Under the pieces are notes generated by a model. That model had not been told where the DNA came from and ran no database searches. It saw only the letters and a list, made by a program, of their open reading frames with translations. From contig JAVXUO010000144.1 in assembly GCA_033065855.1 (NCBI GenBank), positions 124,001-188,000 on the forward strand: DNA of 64,000 nucleotides, written 5' to 3'. The first letter of the stretch is position 1. Every line of letters begins with the position of its first letter. Source of the DNA: Escallonia rubra (taxonomy: Eukaryota; Streptophyta; Magnoliopsida; Escalloniales; Escalloniaceae). Below, one piece after another: positions 24,417 through 36,940 of the stretch. A program made the position numbers and the translations under genes.

Positions 24417-24942
24417 ATAATTTCCTTTTCTCAAGTTTTTAGAATAAATTAGTTCTCAAAATATAGTTTATATTTTCATCGTGGATTATTTTAAAAAAAA
24501 ATTAATGTATTTAAAATAAGCAATGCACGTGAGAATGTGGCTATTTACAAGCAATATATATATTTTTTTTAAAACTTAATCCTTTAAATAAGTAGGTAAC
24601 TTTAATCCTTTATATAAGTAGGTAACTTTGCCTACTTGTTAACAAGCATCCGATCCCAAGCCTGGATAAAAGGAGAAGGTCTTATGAACAAATTTATCTT
24701 GAATTTAATTTAACTGCAAAGAAAAAAAAAATTTATTTTTTTATTTAGGCACGAGCCTGGCCCAAGCCCACTTCTAAATTTTAGGCCTAGGGCTTGGACT
24801 TGGACAGGGCCCTAATATCCTCCAGGTGGCCCGGCTCAGTTCCCCACGTTCCAAGGCTCGGCCCAGCCCATTTTCCTACCAGGCCCGAAGGGTCTGGACT
24901 GGGCCGACCCAAGCCTGGCCCATTGACACCTCTAACAAAACT

Positions 24943-25250
24943 TGCTTTCTTTTTAGAATGAAGGGTGTTCAGGAATTATTTTTTCTTCCGTGTGAAGTAG
25001 TTTTCACCATTCTCACTCAAGTGATGAGTCACTAAAATGAGGCCAGAGGGGTGCAAGAAGTATGGAGAATTGGTGTCTCCCTTGCTTTGTGATGCAGTGG
25101 CACTCGCTATCAATTCTCCCATCTTCTGACTTGACTTGTCTTTTATCTCCGGCCATGATTTTTATAATGGAGTTGCCAAGTCATTGTGACCTTTCTCTGA
25201 TACCAGAAAGAGATCAATCGTCTCCGATGAATGATTTTCATTGACTTATT
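24943..25250 (-). mobile_element. Copia-type leader and gag start, minus strand; broken fossil
   Basis: A primer-binding-site-like TGGTATCAGA (minus strand, near 25205) is followed by the start of a gag-like frame and a GENY-type block typical of Copia gag near 24990-25010. The same gag type reappears beyond the hAT at 14185. Sequence to the right may include the former LTR, but its outer border could not be set. Confidence 0.5.
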
Positions 25251-27304
25251 CGTAAAGTATAAATATATACAAAACTAGCATTGACCAATCCCTAAAAGAA
25301 AGGACAAGAATGAAGAAAGACAACAAATTACAGATCCTAAAATCGTGTGGTGGCCTAAAATTATGCTATGGTCAAGAATAGGCAAAGGATACAAGATTTG
25401 AGAATTTCCTAATATAGCTTAATACGAAGCCATTTTGAAAAGAATTTTAAAAACACCTTAATCAAAACGATTCTTTTGCGGAGCCACCAAGTGCATCCTT
25501 AATTAACTCGTGTGTGGTCAGAGCTTAACTACCCGTTTAAGCTTCCTTATCCCCAACAAGTGAGTGATCTGCTCTTCTCTTCTCTTCTCTTTGAAATCTA
25601 CAGTTTTGTATCATTACACGAAGCCTGGAACCTGTCAGATTTGTTTTTAACCTCCATTAGTTGTTCGTTTACTTGATAACTCACATTCATTTCTGTAATC
25701 ATCACTGCTGGCTGAGATTATGTTCTTGTGATCTCTAAAAAGTTGACTAAAAGAATGAAGCAACACTCGTAAAAATTTGTTATTTGATCCGTTTGATGAT
25801 GCATTCCTGTAAATCTGTACCAAAGCTCTATTCGTTCATTTGCATTCTGCTGATTTACAAAGGTGAATGAGACCTGATGTATGGTGACAAGAACGATTGG
25901 AAGGGAGAGGGTATTTGTTAGCCACAAAAGGGGTGGAAAATCGATTAATGGTGTGCAAATAGCATTTTCCCTGCTAGAAACATTAGTGTTATTGTAGCCT
26001 TAAAGCCAATGCAGGGTTATTCACCTTAGGAGTACTCTCGGCCTGAATGGGTGCATACAGATACCCTTTCCTATTTCCCCTAAATAAACTGGTTAATGAG
26101 GAGAAGCTTCAGTTAATTTAAGAGTTTCAAAGTGTTATGGTACTTTGTTGTATAAGATCGTTGCGTTTTGCGTTGGGAATTAGCAGTTCAAAACTTCTTG
26201 CTTGTTAGTGTAGACCAGTGTGCTTGGTGTCTGCTAATATATAGAATCAAACCTAGTTCTATGTTCCTTTTGGTTCTAAGAAATGCTTTCATAGAATTAC
26301 CAAGGACATTATAGGATTGAATGAACCTGATCACGGAATTGCATTTGCTCTATATGCATCGGTACTGTTGGGAGTGTTCTGGCATAAGCTATGGTCAAAC
26401 AGAAAAGTCTAATCTCATGATCACTCGGCACCGGAATTTCTAGTGACAGAATCAGGAAATATGCCTGTTGGGTGGTGGGGGTGGGGGTTGGGGGGTTGGA
26501 AGCTTTTGTTAGACTTCCTACAAACCCTACAAGGTATAGATGTATTCAAGAAACTCTTGTTTGGATGGAGCCAATTATCATTATAAACTTGAAAAGATGT
26601 GAAGTTGTTTCTCGAGTGAAAGGTGATGAATGATCCAAAATGAACTTGTGGGATTCAGGAGCTGAAGACGGCCCTTCTTTCGAAGTGTGAGGACTTCCAT
26701 GGTAAGCCAAGTTGACTATAGAATGCTAAATTAATTTCTAGGCCATCCGTGAAGAAGGAGTTAGACAAGGAATTCTAAATATGGCAAAAACTGTTACTTG
26801 AGAAGATTAATGGCTTCTGCTAAATAAGGTTTCTCCTAGCCAAGCTTCAACCAGCTGATTCCACTGTCTCATGCTTGTGATCTTATTGAATTTCCGAGGA
26901 TAAGCAAACTGTTCGAAATGAGTGGCTCCCTCTTGATATCGTCTAAAGCCATTTAGTAATATTGATCAGATTGACGGAATAGCATGGCACCATACACAAA
27001 ATGGATCTTATAGTAGTACAGAGTGACTCTTTGCTTTTTCTTTCTGGAACTACTTGGCCCTCCAGATTGAAGATTAGCAAAATTCTGAGCCAGTTCTTTC
27101 TTTATATTCACCAGCCAGAGACTTTTTGGGACATCTTATCTCCAAAGGAATTTAGCACTTTGGCAGAAGTCTTGTAACAACATAGTAGCATCAAAGGAAA
27201 CCTGTTTGCCAAGAAATGTTCTCAGCCCCGTATATGCCTGATTATGCTGAGTTGAATTAGAAATAGTAGTCCCACCTATTCGATGAACTCAGGTAATTCA
27301 GCGG

Positions 27305-27456
27305 GCTCCATATAGATGGCTGATAGTGGCTGGTATTCGAGCATGCTCCATATACATACTGATATTCAGCATGATTCATGGAGAGGGCTTATATTGGCTG
27401 GTATTTGAGCATGCTCCATGTACATGCTGATATTCAGCATGCTCCATATAGATGGA
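27305..27456. repeat. Local tandem repeat, about 68 bp unit
   Basis: Units share GGCTGGTATT(C/T)GAGCATGC, TCCAT(A/G)TACAT and CTGATATTCAGCATG. There are two clear copies (from 27329 and 27397) plus flanking partial copies carrying GCTCCATATAGATGG at each edge. Confidence 0.85.
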
Positions 27457-27923
27457 AAAGCTACAAGGGATTCGCGGGCTACCTGCTAAGAGCAAGTGCA
27501 GTGATCCATATGGATGGCAAGGAACGACTTTAATTTCAACAAAGCTCCTCAGCCTTGGGTTTTACAGTTTGTATGAATTACCCTCAAGCATTGGCAGATT
27601 TTGGTGCTGTCCATTAAGGCAGAAAATTAAACAAGATTATATGGAGCTTAGTAGCAGGAAACTCCTAATACGGTGGCGCTTCTCTCTTGGAAACTTGCTT
27701 TCGCGATCCCAAGTTAGGAGCTCCATGGTATCTCGTCCCAAGCTAATACGGGAACTCGATCCCATCAGCTGGACAGAGATGCATGTAGCAAGTGAGAGAG
27801 TACATGAGAATCAAGTCCTTTTCAACTCAATTCCTTATTTCTCTCTTCCTTCAAGTCCTTAAAGCATCCTTGTTTGTTGTTGCTGGCTACCCTTCTTGAG
27901 AGAACAGAGCTTGTCAATCAGTG

Positions 27924-27941
27924 CTCCCTCCCTCCCTCCAT

Positions 27942-27978
<37 letters not shown>
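27924..27978. repeat. (CCCT)n/(CT)n microsatellite
   Basis: Pyrimidine-only run of CCTC units passing into CT dinucleotides, about 1.4 kb upstream of the second GT47 start codon. Confidence 0.95.
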
Positions 27979-29392
27979 GTGTAAACTATAGTAAACAAAT
28001 GGTACTACACTTTACGCATATATTTATTCAAGCCTCTCCCAACCTTAGATTCTTCCACGTCCTTATGCTCCCCGCCCCCACTTTGTGCAACTAAGATATG
28101 GAGTGCTCTTCCAGAATTCGGGAGCAACAGAGGTTAATTCTAATGTTAACTGCATCTAAATGTAACAGTGATGTGTTTTCTCGCCTAAACCCCATGGCAT
28201 CCACTCTATGGTGGTAACAAATGATAATTTCGAGGTCATGAAGGAATGCCAGACTAAGGTTTGATTCAGTAATTAGGCATACTCCAACGATAGAGAGTTA
28301 GATCTGTCCTATCTGTTCAAGCCTGAAGAGCGGATGAAGTAGCAGCTTGTTCTTACAACAGTAAGTTCAGGCATGGGATATTTGTGCTCCATTTTATGTT
28401 TGAGTCTCCTTTTATTGTCTTAGGACTCGTATCCTTGGTGGGGTGCTGCAAAATGAAAAGATGAAAAAAAAGGAAATACCATCACCACAGAAGGTGATAC
28501 CCAAAAATGCTTTCCGTTACGCAGCTGCTCAGTTTAGTTCATCAATTAATGTAATGGGGTATCGGGTCACTGTGCGTTGATTGTCACGTTAAATTGATTT
28601 GATTCACCAAGTCGCTGCACTGGTCTAATTTGATATGACTAAGGCGCCGAAAAAATTGAGTACTGAACGCTCCCAAGAAGAAAGATTATGCCTGCCGGTC
28701 ATTTAACAGAAAACATTCCATAAAAAATGCAACATATTGGACCAATTCAAGAAGGGCTTTTCATTCTACTTTTCAGTTCCAGTTATTATTCGTACATTTT
28801 ATGAGTTCAGTAGATATACAAATGCCCTTATGATATGCTACTTAGCAGCGAGTCTGTTTGGTGCTGCATCAACTGTCATAATGTTTCGGCTTGTTAAGTA
28901 TTGTTTTCTCATTTTTCTCCTCCTGAAATCTTGTAAGCATTGTGTTTTAAGATAGTCAATCAATAATCATTTAGTTCCAACTTCCAAGGAAGCCTGGTAT
29001 TTAATAAGGAACAAAGTTATAACTAGTCTTTCTATAGGTTACTTCTAATACTTTATCATTCGAAATATATTGAGGCATCATGATAACTAAGCAGGGTATT
29101 AAACATAATTTGGATTCTTATCTGTAAACGAACTAACTTACCCCTTTATTAGTTCTATAATTGTTTTCGTACTTCTCGTGTATTAGGCTTTCTGATGCAT
29201 TCTTCTTGCTACTTCGACGACTCTTACAATTTTTCGCCGCCATGGAAATTGAGAATATGAACATTTATGAAGGCCGGATAGTAAAATCACTGTGATTTGC
29301 AGTTTAAACTGTGTTTGACAGGCTATGGTGGAGGTTGCTAAATTTACAGCACCAACAATTTGACTGATTGCTAAGTCGGGGTGTATTACAAT

Positions 29393-32300
29393 ATGGATAA
29401 TGGATCTCTAACGGAAACTAAGAGATTGTTCATCTTACTGGGGATGGCATTTTTGGTAGTTGTGGTCTTTCAGCATTTTGAGCTGCCATCTGGCAGTGTC
29501 AGATCACCTGTACTTTCTACTGGTAAAGTTTCATTCTTCGGGAAAAGCTATTCCCCAGCTGGAGATTTGTCAAATGGTGGAATCTCAACTTATGCCTACT
29601 CAGGTCTCGCGAGAAAAAATAATTCTGAGGTACCTACTTTGGTGAAAGAAACTGATCCTGGAGACCAAGGAAAAGACAGGGGAACCAGAGGCAATATGGT
29701 ACCAGAGAAGACAGGAAGCTCGGATGTCAACAACTTCGAGTCTTTTGCTAATCTAAGTTCAGTTGAGAATTCCAAAGAGGTGGCCAATGTTGAAACTTCA
29801 ATTGGTAGTGCAGCATTAGAGAAAGGTACTGAAGGAAACAAATCTTCACTGAGGGACACCACCACCAAGGATAAGTCTCTGTCCTCTAAAGAAAATGCAA
29901 GCTCTGATTCTGGTAGAGAATCTTCATTCATTTCAGTATCACCACTTGGCATGGTGCCTCTAACAAATTTGGATGCAAAATCAGTAGCTCCTATGATGTC
30001 TGCGGAGCTCAACACATCTTCAGTCCCCAAAGCTGCCACGAGCGTACATACTAAAGATGAAAAACCTGGGCCACAGCAGAGTACTGCTACTGGTTCAATA
30101 GATAATTCTTCTTGGAAAGAGATTCCTCCAATGAACAAAACGTCCAAAGTGCCTATATTGCCAGTGATGTCAATATCCAAAATGACTGAGCTGTTGCTGA
30201 AGAGTCAGTCTTCACATGCTTCAGATGTATGTTTATGACCTGGTGTATACATTTTTTTAGTTGGACTTGACTGCCACACAGAATGTTGTTTCACTACGTG
30301 TCTACATTTTCTTTTGGCAGCCACCAGAATTGTCATCAATTGTTGACCAGGAACTACAATATGCAAAGTCACAGATTGAGAATGCACCCATTGTAAAGAA
30401 TGATACAAGACTTTACTCGCCTCTTTATCGGAATCTTTCAATGTTCAGAAGGTACATTCCTATTTTGTTGGATATTTCCTTTTCAACTTTGTGTAATATC
30501 TTTTGGGGTCATGGCAAAGACGTTAAAACCCATGGGACAGCCACAGTTCGGGAGATTTTTCGATACAACACCGACTATTTTTCACTTGTCGCAATGTTAT
30601 ACTGACTGGGCATCTAATATAGAATGCCGGACCAATTTACCTAGAGAAAGCATTCAAGGGTATATACAACAACAAGAAGAGGGCTCTTTGATGTTGGCAC
30701 CTAGACGGTGTAACCATCCAGCAGTATGGGTTAAATCTTTAATGAATCCCTTGATCATGAAAATTCTTTTGGTTGGGTGCGGGGATATCCCCTTGTTATG
30801 GGGGCAACTAAAGGTGACAAGATCCTGGTAAAGATGATGTCAAAATAACAATGAACCCCTTGATTTCCAAAGGTGATTATAAGGCACTATATATTGCCTC
30901 TAAAAGCTCTTAGTGAGCCGATGTGCAGGATTCTAAAATGAAAATGAGATGGAATAAAAGTATTTCAATCTTGGACAATATTTGGGTGACTTCTATTTTT
31001 TATATGTTTCTTCCATCAATTTTCTCTTTGTTGTCCAAAAGGATGACAGAAATAAGATTGTGTTGATATAGGAATTGTTGTTGCCTATGTATATTCTGGA
31101 GTGCGATTTATCAAAAACTTTTACTTTTAAGCAGAACTTTTAACTCCTTGTTGAAAAGAAAAAACATAACTTTATGGTTCCGTGTTACTCTTGAAAAAGG
31201 TATGGGATAATTTCTGGTGGACATGGTTGGTCATTGTGGTATAGTTTGCCAAATCTTTTGATGTCTCTCACTTTTACCCTTTGTAATAGCACATTAACTT
31301 TTATCTTCACATCTGATTCTATTCTTCATGTGATCATTGAGTCGATATAAATGGTTCTTTTACCCTCATTCATCAATGTTGTTCTTGGACTTTTACCAAA
31401 AATAGAAAAAAAGAACACATCTGCCATTTATCTTGATTTAATTAAGGCGTGGGAAGGATCCGTGCCAATCTAACAGAATTATTGGTTTAGATAATACATG
31501 AGTGGTTCTTATATCGACCGATGCATACTATAAACTTTTTTTGAGTACCAAGTGAGAGCTCTTTAGTTTTCGCTTCTTCATAAATAATAATTAAAAAAAG
31601 AACCCTGCTAATTACTAGTAGTTGGAATGTTTCTTCGATACTTCTGATATGCACTAAAAGGAAATAATCAGTTGTTCTCAAAATTATGCGTGAAAATATG
31701 GTCTTTCTTACATTCAGTTATTATTGCAGGAGCTACGAATTAATGGACAACATGCTCAAAGTCTACATCTACAAGGAAGGAGAGAAGCCAATTTTTCATC
31801 AATCGATACTCGAGGGAATATATGCATGTGAGGGTTGGTTTCTGAAGTTGTTAGAAGCAAACAAACAATTTGTTACTGAAGACCCTGGACAAGCTCATTT
31901 ATTTTACTTTCCGTTTAGCTCAAGATTGCTACAATTGACACGTTATGTGCGTAATTCACACAGTCGTGATAACCTAATACAGTACATGAAGAACTACGTG
32001 GACATGCTTACATCGAAATATCCTTTCTGGAATAGAACAGGTGGAGCAGATCATTTTCTTGCTGCTTGCCATGACTGGGTATGTTATTGATCTAAGTATG
32101 CTTTAGGATTACATGGGAGCTGTCAAATGATATCCAGTTGGTATATCTGTCAGTTATAAATGTTCCATTAACGGCATAAAAAAAGGTGATTAACTGAAGT
32201 TGTCATACTTATGTGGCCAGCTTGACACATTTGTCACAGAATATGCACCGTGGTCATTAGTTCAGAAAGTATTGGCAGGTGTGATTTTGCAGCCTGAACA

Positions 32301-33226
32301 GTAAAATGCCTCATTTACATTTTTTTATGGCTGAATATTTACTAAATCAATTGCATTCTGATAGCCCTACTTACCCCGAAAGATGGACGTGTATCCCTTC
32401 TAAAGTCAATGTAATGAGTTACAATATTATTAGAACTCAGTATGGCTAACTTCTAATATCACGAACATTTGCAAGCGAAATGGAACAGTTTCATCACCGG
32501 ATGCAATGTACTGGAATTTGATAATTGCGCATAAAAAGGTTCTAATGTGCACCATGTTCACAGGCCCCAGCTGAAACAAGGGGACGTATGCTCAATTGCA
32601 TCAGAGCCCTCTGCAATGCTGATATCAGAACTGGTTTTGCAATAGGCAAGGACGTCTCCATACCAACGACATACATACGCTCACTTCAAGATCCTATCAA
32701 AGATATTGGAGGTGAGCCTCCTTCCCAAAGGCCAATCCTTGCTTTCTTTGCTGGTTACATGCATGGCTATGTCCGGCCAATTCTATTAAAGTACTGGGGA
32801 AAGGACCCAGATATGAAAATCTTCAGCCGAATGCCTCATGTCAAGGGCAATATGAACTACATCCAGCACATGAAGAGCAGCAGGTATTGCATTTGCGCAA
32901 GAGGTTTTGCAGTAAACAGTCCAAGGGTTGTGGAGTCCATCTTCTACGAGTGTGTTCCGGTTATTATATCTGACAACTATGTGCCTCCTTTGTTTGAGGT
33001 TTTGAACTGGGAATCCTTTGCAGTTTTCATTTTAGAGAAGGACATTCCCAATTTGAAGAACATACTCCTTTCTATTTCAGATGAAAACTACCTTGAGATG
33101 CAGAAGAGGGTGAGAAAGGTGCAGGAACATTTTCTTTGGCATGCTGAGCCTGCAAAGTATGATTTATTTCATATGATTCTTCACTCTATTTGGTACAATA
33201 GAGTATTCCGAGTAAATTCTACCTAA
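29393..33226 (+). CDS. GT47 exostosin-family glycosyltransferase, complete (4 exons)
   Basis: The exons are 29393-30226, 30321-30451, 31730-32078 and 32564-33226. All junctions are GT-AG, the frames join, and the product is 658 residues. The first ATG (29393) gives MDNGSLTETKRLFILLGMAF with a hydrophobic anchor at about residues 10-25 (type II, Golgi). A long Ser/Thr/acidic stem follows to about residue 278. Exon 2 gives PPELSSIVDQELQYAKSQIE. The catalytic region has SYELMDNMLKVYIYKEGEKP, FWNRTGGADHFLAACHDW, RPILAFFAGYMHGYVRP, CICARGFAVNSPRVVES and ECVPVIISDNYVPP. It ends in HSIWYNRVFRVNST. The best family match is the plant exostosin-like group of probable glycosyltransferases; the sugar donor and acceptor are unknown. 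It is a same-strand tandem paralogue of the gene ending at 2908. Confidence 0.92.
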
Positions 33227-33558
33227 AATCCGTATAGTGGGTTTATACACCACACATAGAAAATATACGAATACTCTTTTAAGGCAATTTTTAGCTCTTG
33301 ACAACATGTCTCTTTGAGATCTATGCCCTCTACTTTGATTGTAACTTTGGACCATCTATCTAACCTTGTTAATTGAACCATATTTATCTAATTTCTCAAA
33401 TACGTGTAAAGTTCTTACTCGCCTTATGGCATTACAAACTATTATGGCTGATTTACGATATGATCACGACAATCGCGGGGTGTGTGTGTGTGTGTGGGGG
33501 GGGGGGGGGTCTAGTCGCGGTTCCTAAGGAGAGAGTCTTGTGGACATATGGGCTTGTA
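33227..33558 (+). other. 3' flank of the second GT47 gene
   Basis: Presumed 3' untranslated region and spacer. It includes a (GT)n-(G)n microsatellite at about 33480-33510, like the one 3' of the first paralogue at 3181-3220. No other feature seen. Confidence 0.5.
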
Positions 33559-36500
33559 AATGGCCCTTTCCATGAATTTTGGATTTGCGGGTCGATTTTC
33601 TTGGGTATTAATTTTGACAATTGACAACCTCATCTGTCAATAATTATACCTGCCTAATTAAATACCCTTAATATTCACTAAAACGCCAAAGTGTACACGT
33701 GGAGAGGAAAAAAAACCCTACAAAACCCCAACTAAACCAATGCCCCCAGCCCTCTCCCCAATTTCCCCACTGCTGCCAACCACCATCCCCCCTCCCCTTA
33801 TCTTCCTTCCCTCCAGTCGTCGCCCTCTGAAAACCTAAAAAACCATCATCGACGCCCTACCTCCATTTTCCCCCACCCCACCTCCCTGTGGTTTGTCCCC
33901 TCCTTCCCCCTCGCCAATCTGTCGATGCCATCTGCAAAACCCTTGAAGTCATCACTGACGCCCCATATACCTTCCCCTTTCCCCTGAACCACCCTGTCAC
34001 TTCGATTATCCTTTCCTTTCCCCTTGCCACCTCGTTGCTGTTATATGAAATCCCTAGAATCCATCGCCGAAGGTCGACCTCCCCCCTCCCCCACAAGGCA
34101 ATTTTTGTTGTTTTGGTTTTAGTTAAGATCTGGGGTTTTGTTTGATTAGTTGTAGTGGCGACGTGCAATGGTGGCTTTTGTAACCCCCCGATTTTTCAAA
34201 GCGTTAATTTCAAATAAACAAAAGCAGAAAATCTCATAATATCCAAAAGTCTCTCAATTGGGTATTCAGAACATCTAAGAATAAGTCTCCAAGAAACATC
34301 AATAAATGTCACACCGGCTTAAAACAGTTATATTGACCTCAATTATTCTTACAAGGAGCTCCAAAATAAAATCTAAAGCGAAATCTATTCGACAATAAAT
34401 ATGAAAGGAAAATCCTTCTCTAAAAAGTTTCTTACTTAGTCATGCTTTATAATCCTTTGCATAGTTTCGAACACTGGCTGATAACCTGAAAGTAAGGGGG
34501 GTGAGCACAAAGCCCAGTAAAGATAATCACACGCACCCACCCACAGAATACAAAGCACGCTATATCGACAATAGTACTTGGAGTTGATAAAATACGATAC
34601 CAAGGTGCATGGCGAATACCAAAACCAATACACTAATTTTCAATTCAGAAAGCAGATTAGCAACAAGGTCAAATAGCTCGAACCAGCGGACAATACAATG
34701 TCAAAGTAAGGAATTAACATATATAACTGAATTTGCAGTGGGTCAAAAGGTTTCGATGTGCTTAAAACAATACAAAATTAGGTTCGAAACGTTTCCACAA
34801 GTTCTGATAATGATATCTTATATTTCAAAAAGACTCCAGTGACAATAATACTTAAGATAAGTTCGAAAACATCTTCAAATAGATCAGATATCAAAATCTA
34901 AATGTTCAATCAGTACAAAGACGAAGACCACGGGAGCCATTCAGAAATGTGTCACGCGACACGTGAGACAAGATTCAGAAAGTAAGATCGCGATCTCTAG
35001 CTCATCCCGCTGAGCTAGCCCACGTTCCAATCCACGTGGGTAAGTCAGAAATAGATAAGTCACATACACTGTGACATGGCTCGCCCCAGATATAAAAACA
35101 TATACCAAATCAACTTAATAAACACCAAGAGTTAGAAGCCGACAAAGTCATTCTCGTTCACACGATTCTATGGAGAATAGTTTTATTCAAGGGCTAACTT
35201 CAACAATGAAATCAAAAAATTCTAAGATAACTCAAAGGAAGAGGACTCGTTAATGTCTAAGATCATCAAATTTGGATAAGAAACGAATAAGATGGAGTAA
35301 GTCAGAGTAAGTTGATTTGCAGTGTCAAACAACAACTTTTGCACTGACGAATAACTTTCAAACTGAATTTTGATCAGAAAATAGATAGATTCTGATAAAA
35401 CATAAAACTAAGAAGTTTAATAGGACTCTTTAAGGTTTCCATATTGTCTATAATCATGAAAAAATAATGAGAAACCAAGGAGATAGAACAAATCGAAGTG
35501 GGCTGATTTACAGTGTCAAAAAACAGAAAGGTCTGCACTGACAAATGACTTTCAAACTCAATTTTGACCAAGAACCAGACGGATTCTGATAAAACCTTAA
35601 ACTACAAAGTTGAATAAGACTCTTCAGGGATTTCATAATGCCCAATATCATTAAAAACCAATGAGAAACAAATAAGATAAAATTAATCGAAGTTGGCTGA
35701 CTTGAATTGGTAAAAAAAATAAGCATAAAAATGATTAGGCTATTTTCGAATATCGATCACTTGGAATTTCAGAAAAACTAGAACTATAAAGTTTTAGTAA
35801 ACTATCTGAGGTTTTCAAAAAGTGTAAGAACACTGAAATTGAACAAGGGAAGAAAAAGTTATGGACTCTTAAAGTTGTTACAAGGATTTACAACAAAAAG
35901 ATCACGATCAATAATGTAATTAGGGTTCTAAAGAATCAATAGATCTCTTTAAACAACAAACCAATTGACGAACGGATCGATAATCAGAATTCAGATGGGG
36001 TAAATGCGTGAGAAAACCCTTACCTCAATTGCACAAATCGATCAACTCCAAGTCTTGATCTCCTCAAACAAATTATATCAAAAACCCTAATACAATAGTA
36101 CCCAAACTTTCAATCAGAAGCTATCAATCACATTAACTTATGTGGTTCTTACCATAAACCTCAATCCCAATATCAAAATAAGCTCTTACCTCAATGTGAT
36201 GACCAAAATGAAGAATGTTCTTCCTAGAGATTCTTTGGAGGCTCTTCTAAAGTTTGTGCTCCTAGGAATTATAATGTACATAAATCATCACCCTAAAAGG
36301 AATGTAATTATATTCCTAAACCAATAAGAATTGCAGAATACCCACTAAATTCCTATAACTTTATAAATGGGTCAAACTAAAGCCCAAATTTAAATTGGGT
36401 CATCTAATCCCAAAAGCATAACCTACTTTCCCGGAAGAAAATTTTAAATTGATTATTAGGCCCACTATTTAATCCAAAGTCACCATACATTCTATTTCAT

Positions 36501-36940
36501 ACTTACACAATTATCCTGATAAAAAAAAAATCTGGGGTGTTACAGCTTTGGTACTGATAGCTTTGGTGGTTAGTAGTGTGGCGACAATTAGGGTATGAAG
36601 GTGGTGGTGCTTGAGTTGGGGTGGTTGTGGGTCTGGTTAGTGGTAGTGCTTAAGGTCAAGGTGGTTGTGGATGCAGCGACAGTGGTGCTTAAGTTGGTGA
36701 TGAAGAATTTAAGAGGAAAAAAGATAAGAAATGGGAATAATTAGATTAAGATAGGGTTTTGTGTCTTTTTCACAAGCCAATTCATCAATTAATGTCAAAA
36801 AACGGTCACTTATACAAAATTTCACCAAATTTATAGATAAATGGAATGTCAAAATTGATACCTAAAGGGGTTGACCCGCAAATCCAAAATACTCGCATGG
36901 GGTTGGGGGGGGGGGGGTTAGGAAGGTCATTTGTCATTTA
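33559..36940. mobile_element. MULE-like non-autonomous element with long inverted ends, carrying a solo LTR
   Basis: The left end (33559-33619) and right end (36847-36940, opposite strand) share ATTTTGGATTTGCGGGTC and a (G)GTAT(T/C)AATTTTGACA block, plus an AAATG(G/A)CC start. The right arm has gained a G run. The remaining interior is CT/CCCC-rich on the left (33720-33910) and GGTGGTG-rich on the right (36560-36700), with no transposase. Net of the 2.37-kb LTR the element is about 1 kb. Mutator-like is inferred from the long inverted ends; a 9-bp target duplication could not be confirmed. Confidence 0.65.
34179..36544. mobile_element. Solo LTR with TGTAACNCCCC termini
   Basis: It begins TGTAACCCCCCGATTTTTC and ends with the inverted form (opposite strand TGTAACACCCCAGATTTTT), TG...CA as in LTRs. 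It is flanked by a perfect 5-bp duplication GCTTT (34174-34178 and 36545-36549). No internal coding domain is present, so it is a solo LTR of about 2.37 kb, left by recombination between two LTRs. A unit of about 185 bp is repeated about two and a half times at 35240-35720. The superfamily is probably Ty3/gypsy, from length and termini only. Confidence 0.85.

Larger units (their letters stand above)
14186..24934 (+). mobile_element. hAT-superfamily DNA transposon (outer), split by a later insertion
   Basis: The left terminus TAGAAATGTCAAAAGGGTCA pairs with TAGAGGTGTCAATGGGCCAG at the right end (opposite strand). Subterminal regions are rich in GGCCCAGGCC-type words at both ends (14210-14460 and 24750-24920). 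Flanking 8-mers ATAAAACC (14178-14185) and ACAAAACT (24935-24942) match at six of eight positions, as expected of an old 8-bp hAT target duplication. A BED zinc finger and hAT transposase pieces lie inside. A second element (15819-23138) interrupts the transposase gene. The whole sits in a minus-strand Copia gag remnant. Confidence 0.9.
25251..29392. other. Upstream region of the second GT47 gene
   Basis: Four kilobases with no convincing gene. It holds a local repeat at 27305-27456, a CT microsatellite at 27924-27978, and possibly a decayed Copia LTR at the left side. The longest open frame (27452-27862, 136 codons) shows no family I recognise and partly overlaps the local repeat. A promoter or a 5' untranslated exon for the downstream gene may be here, but I cannot place it. 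Confidence 0.45.

Noticed and set aside
27452-27862. 136-codon open frame upstream of the second glycosyltransferase
   Set aside because: No recognisable family, no splice support, and its start overlaps a local repeat.
28737-28955. 72-codon frame with hydrophobic stretches
   Set aside because: Likely chance in AT-rich DNA; hydrophobic runs are expected from T-rich sequence.
29381-29392. Upstream GTG start of the second glycosyltransferase
   Set aside because: Plant nuclear genes start at ATG; the first in-frame ATG is at 29393 and directly precedes the membrane anchor.
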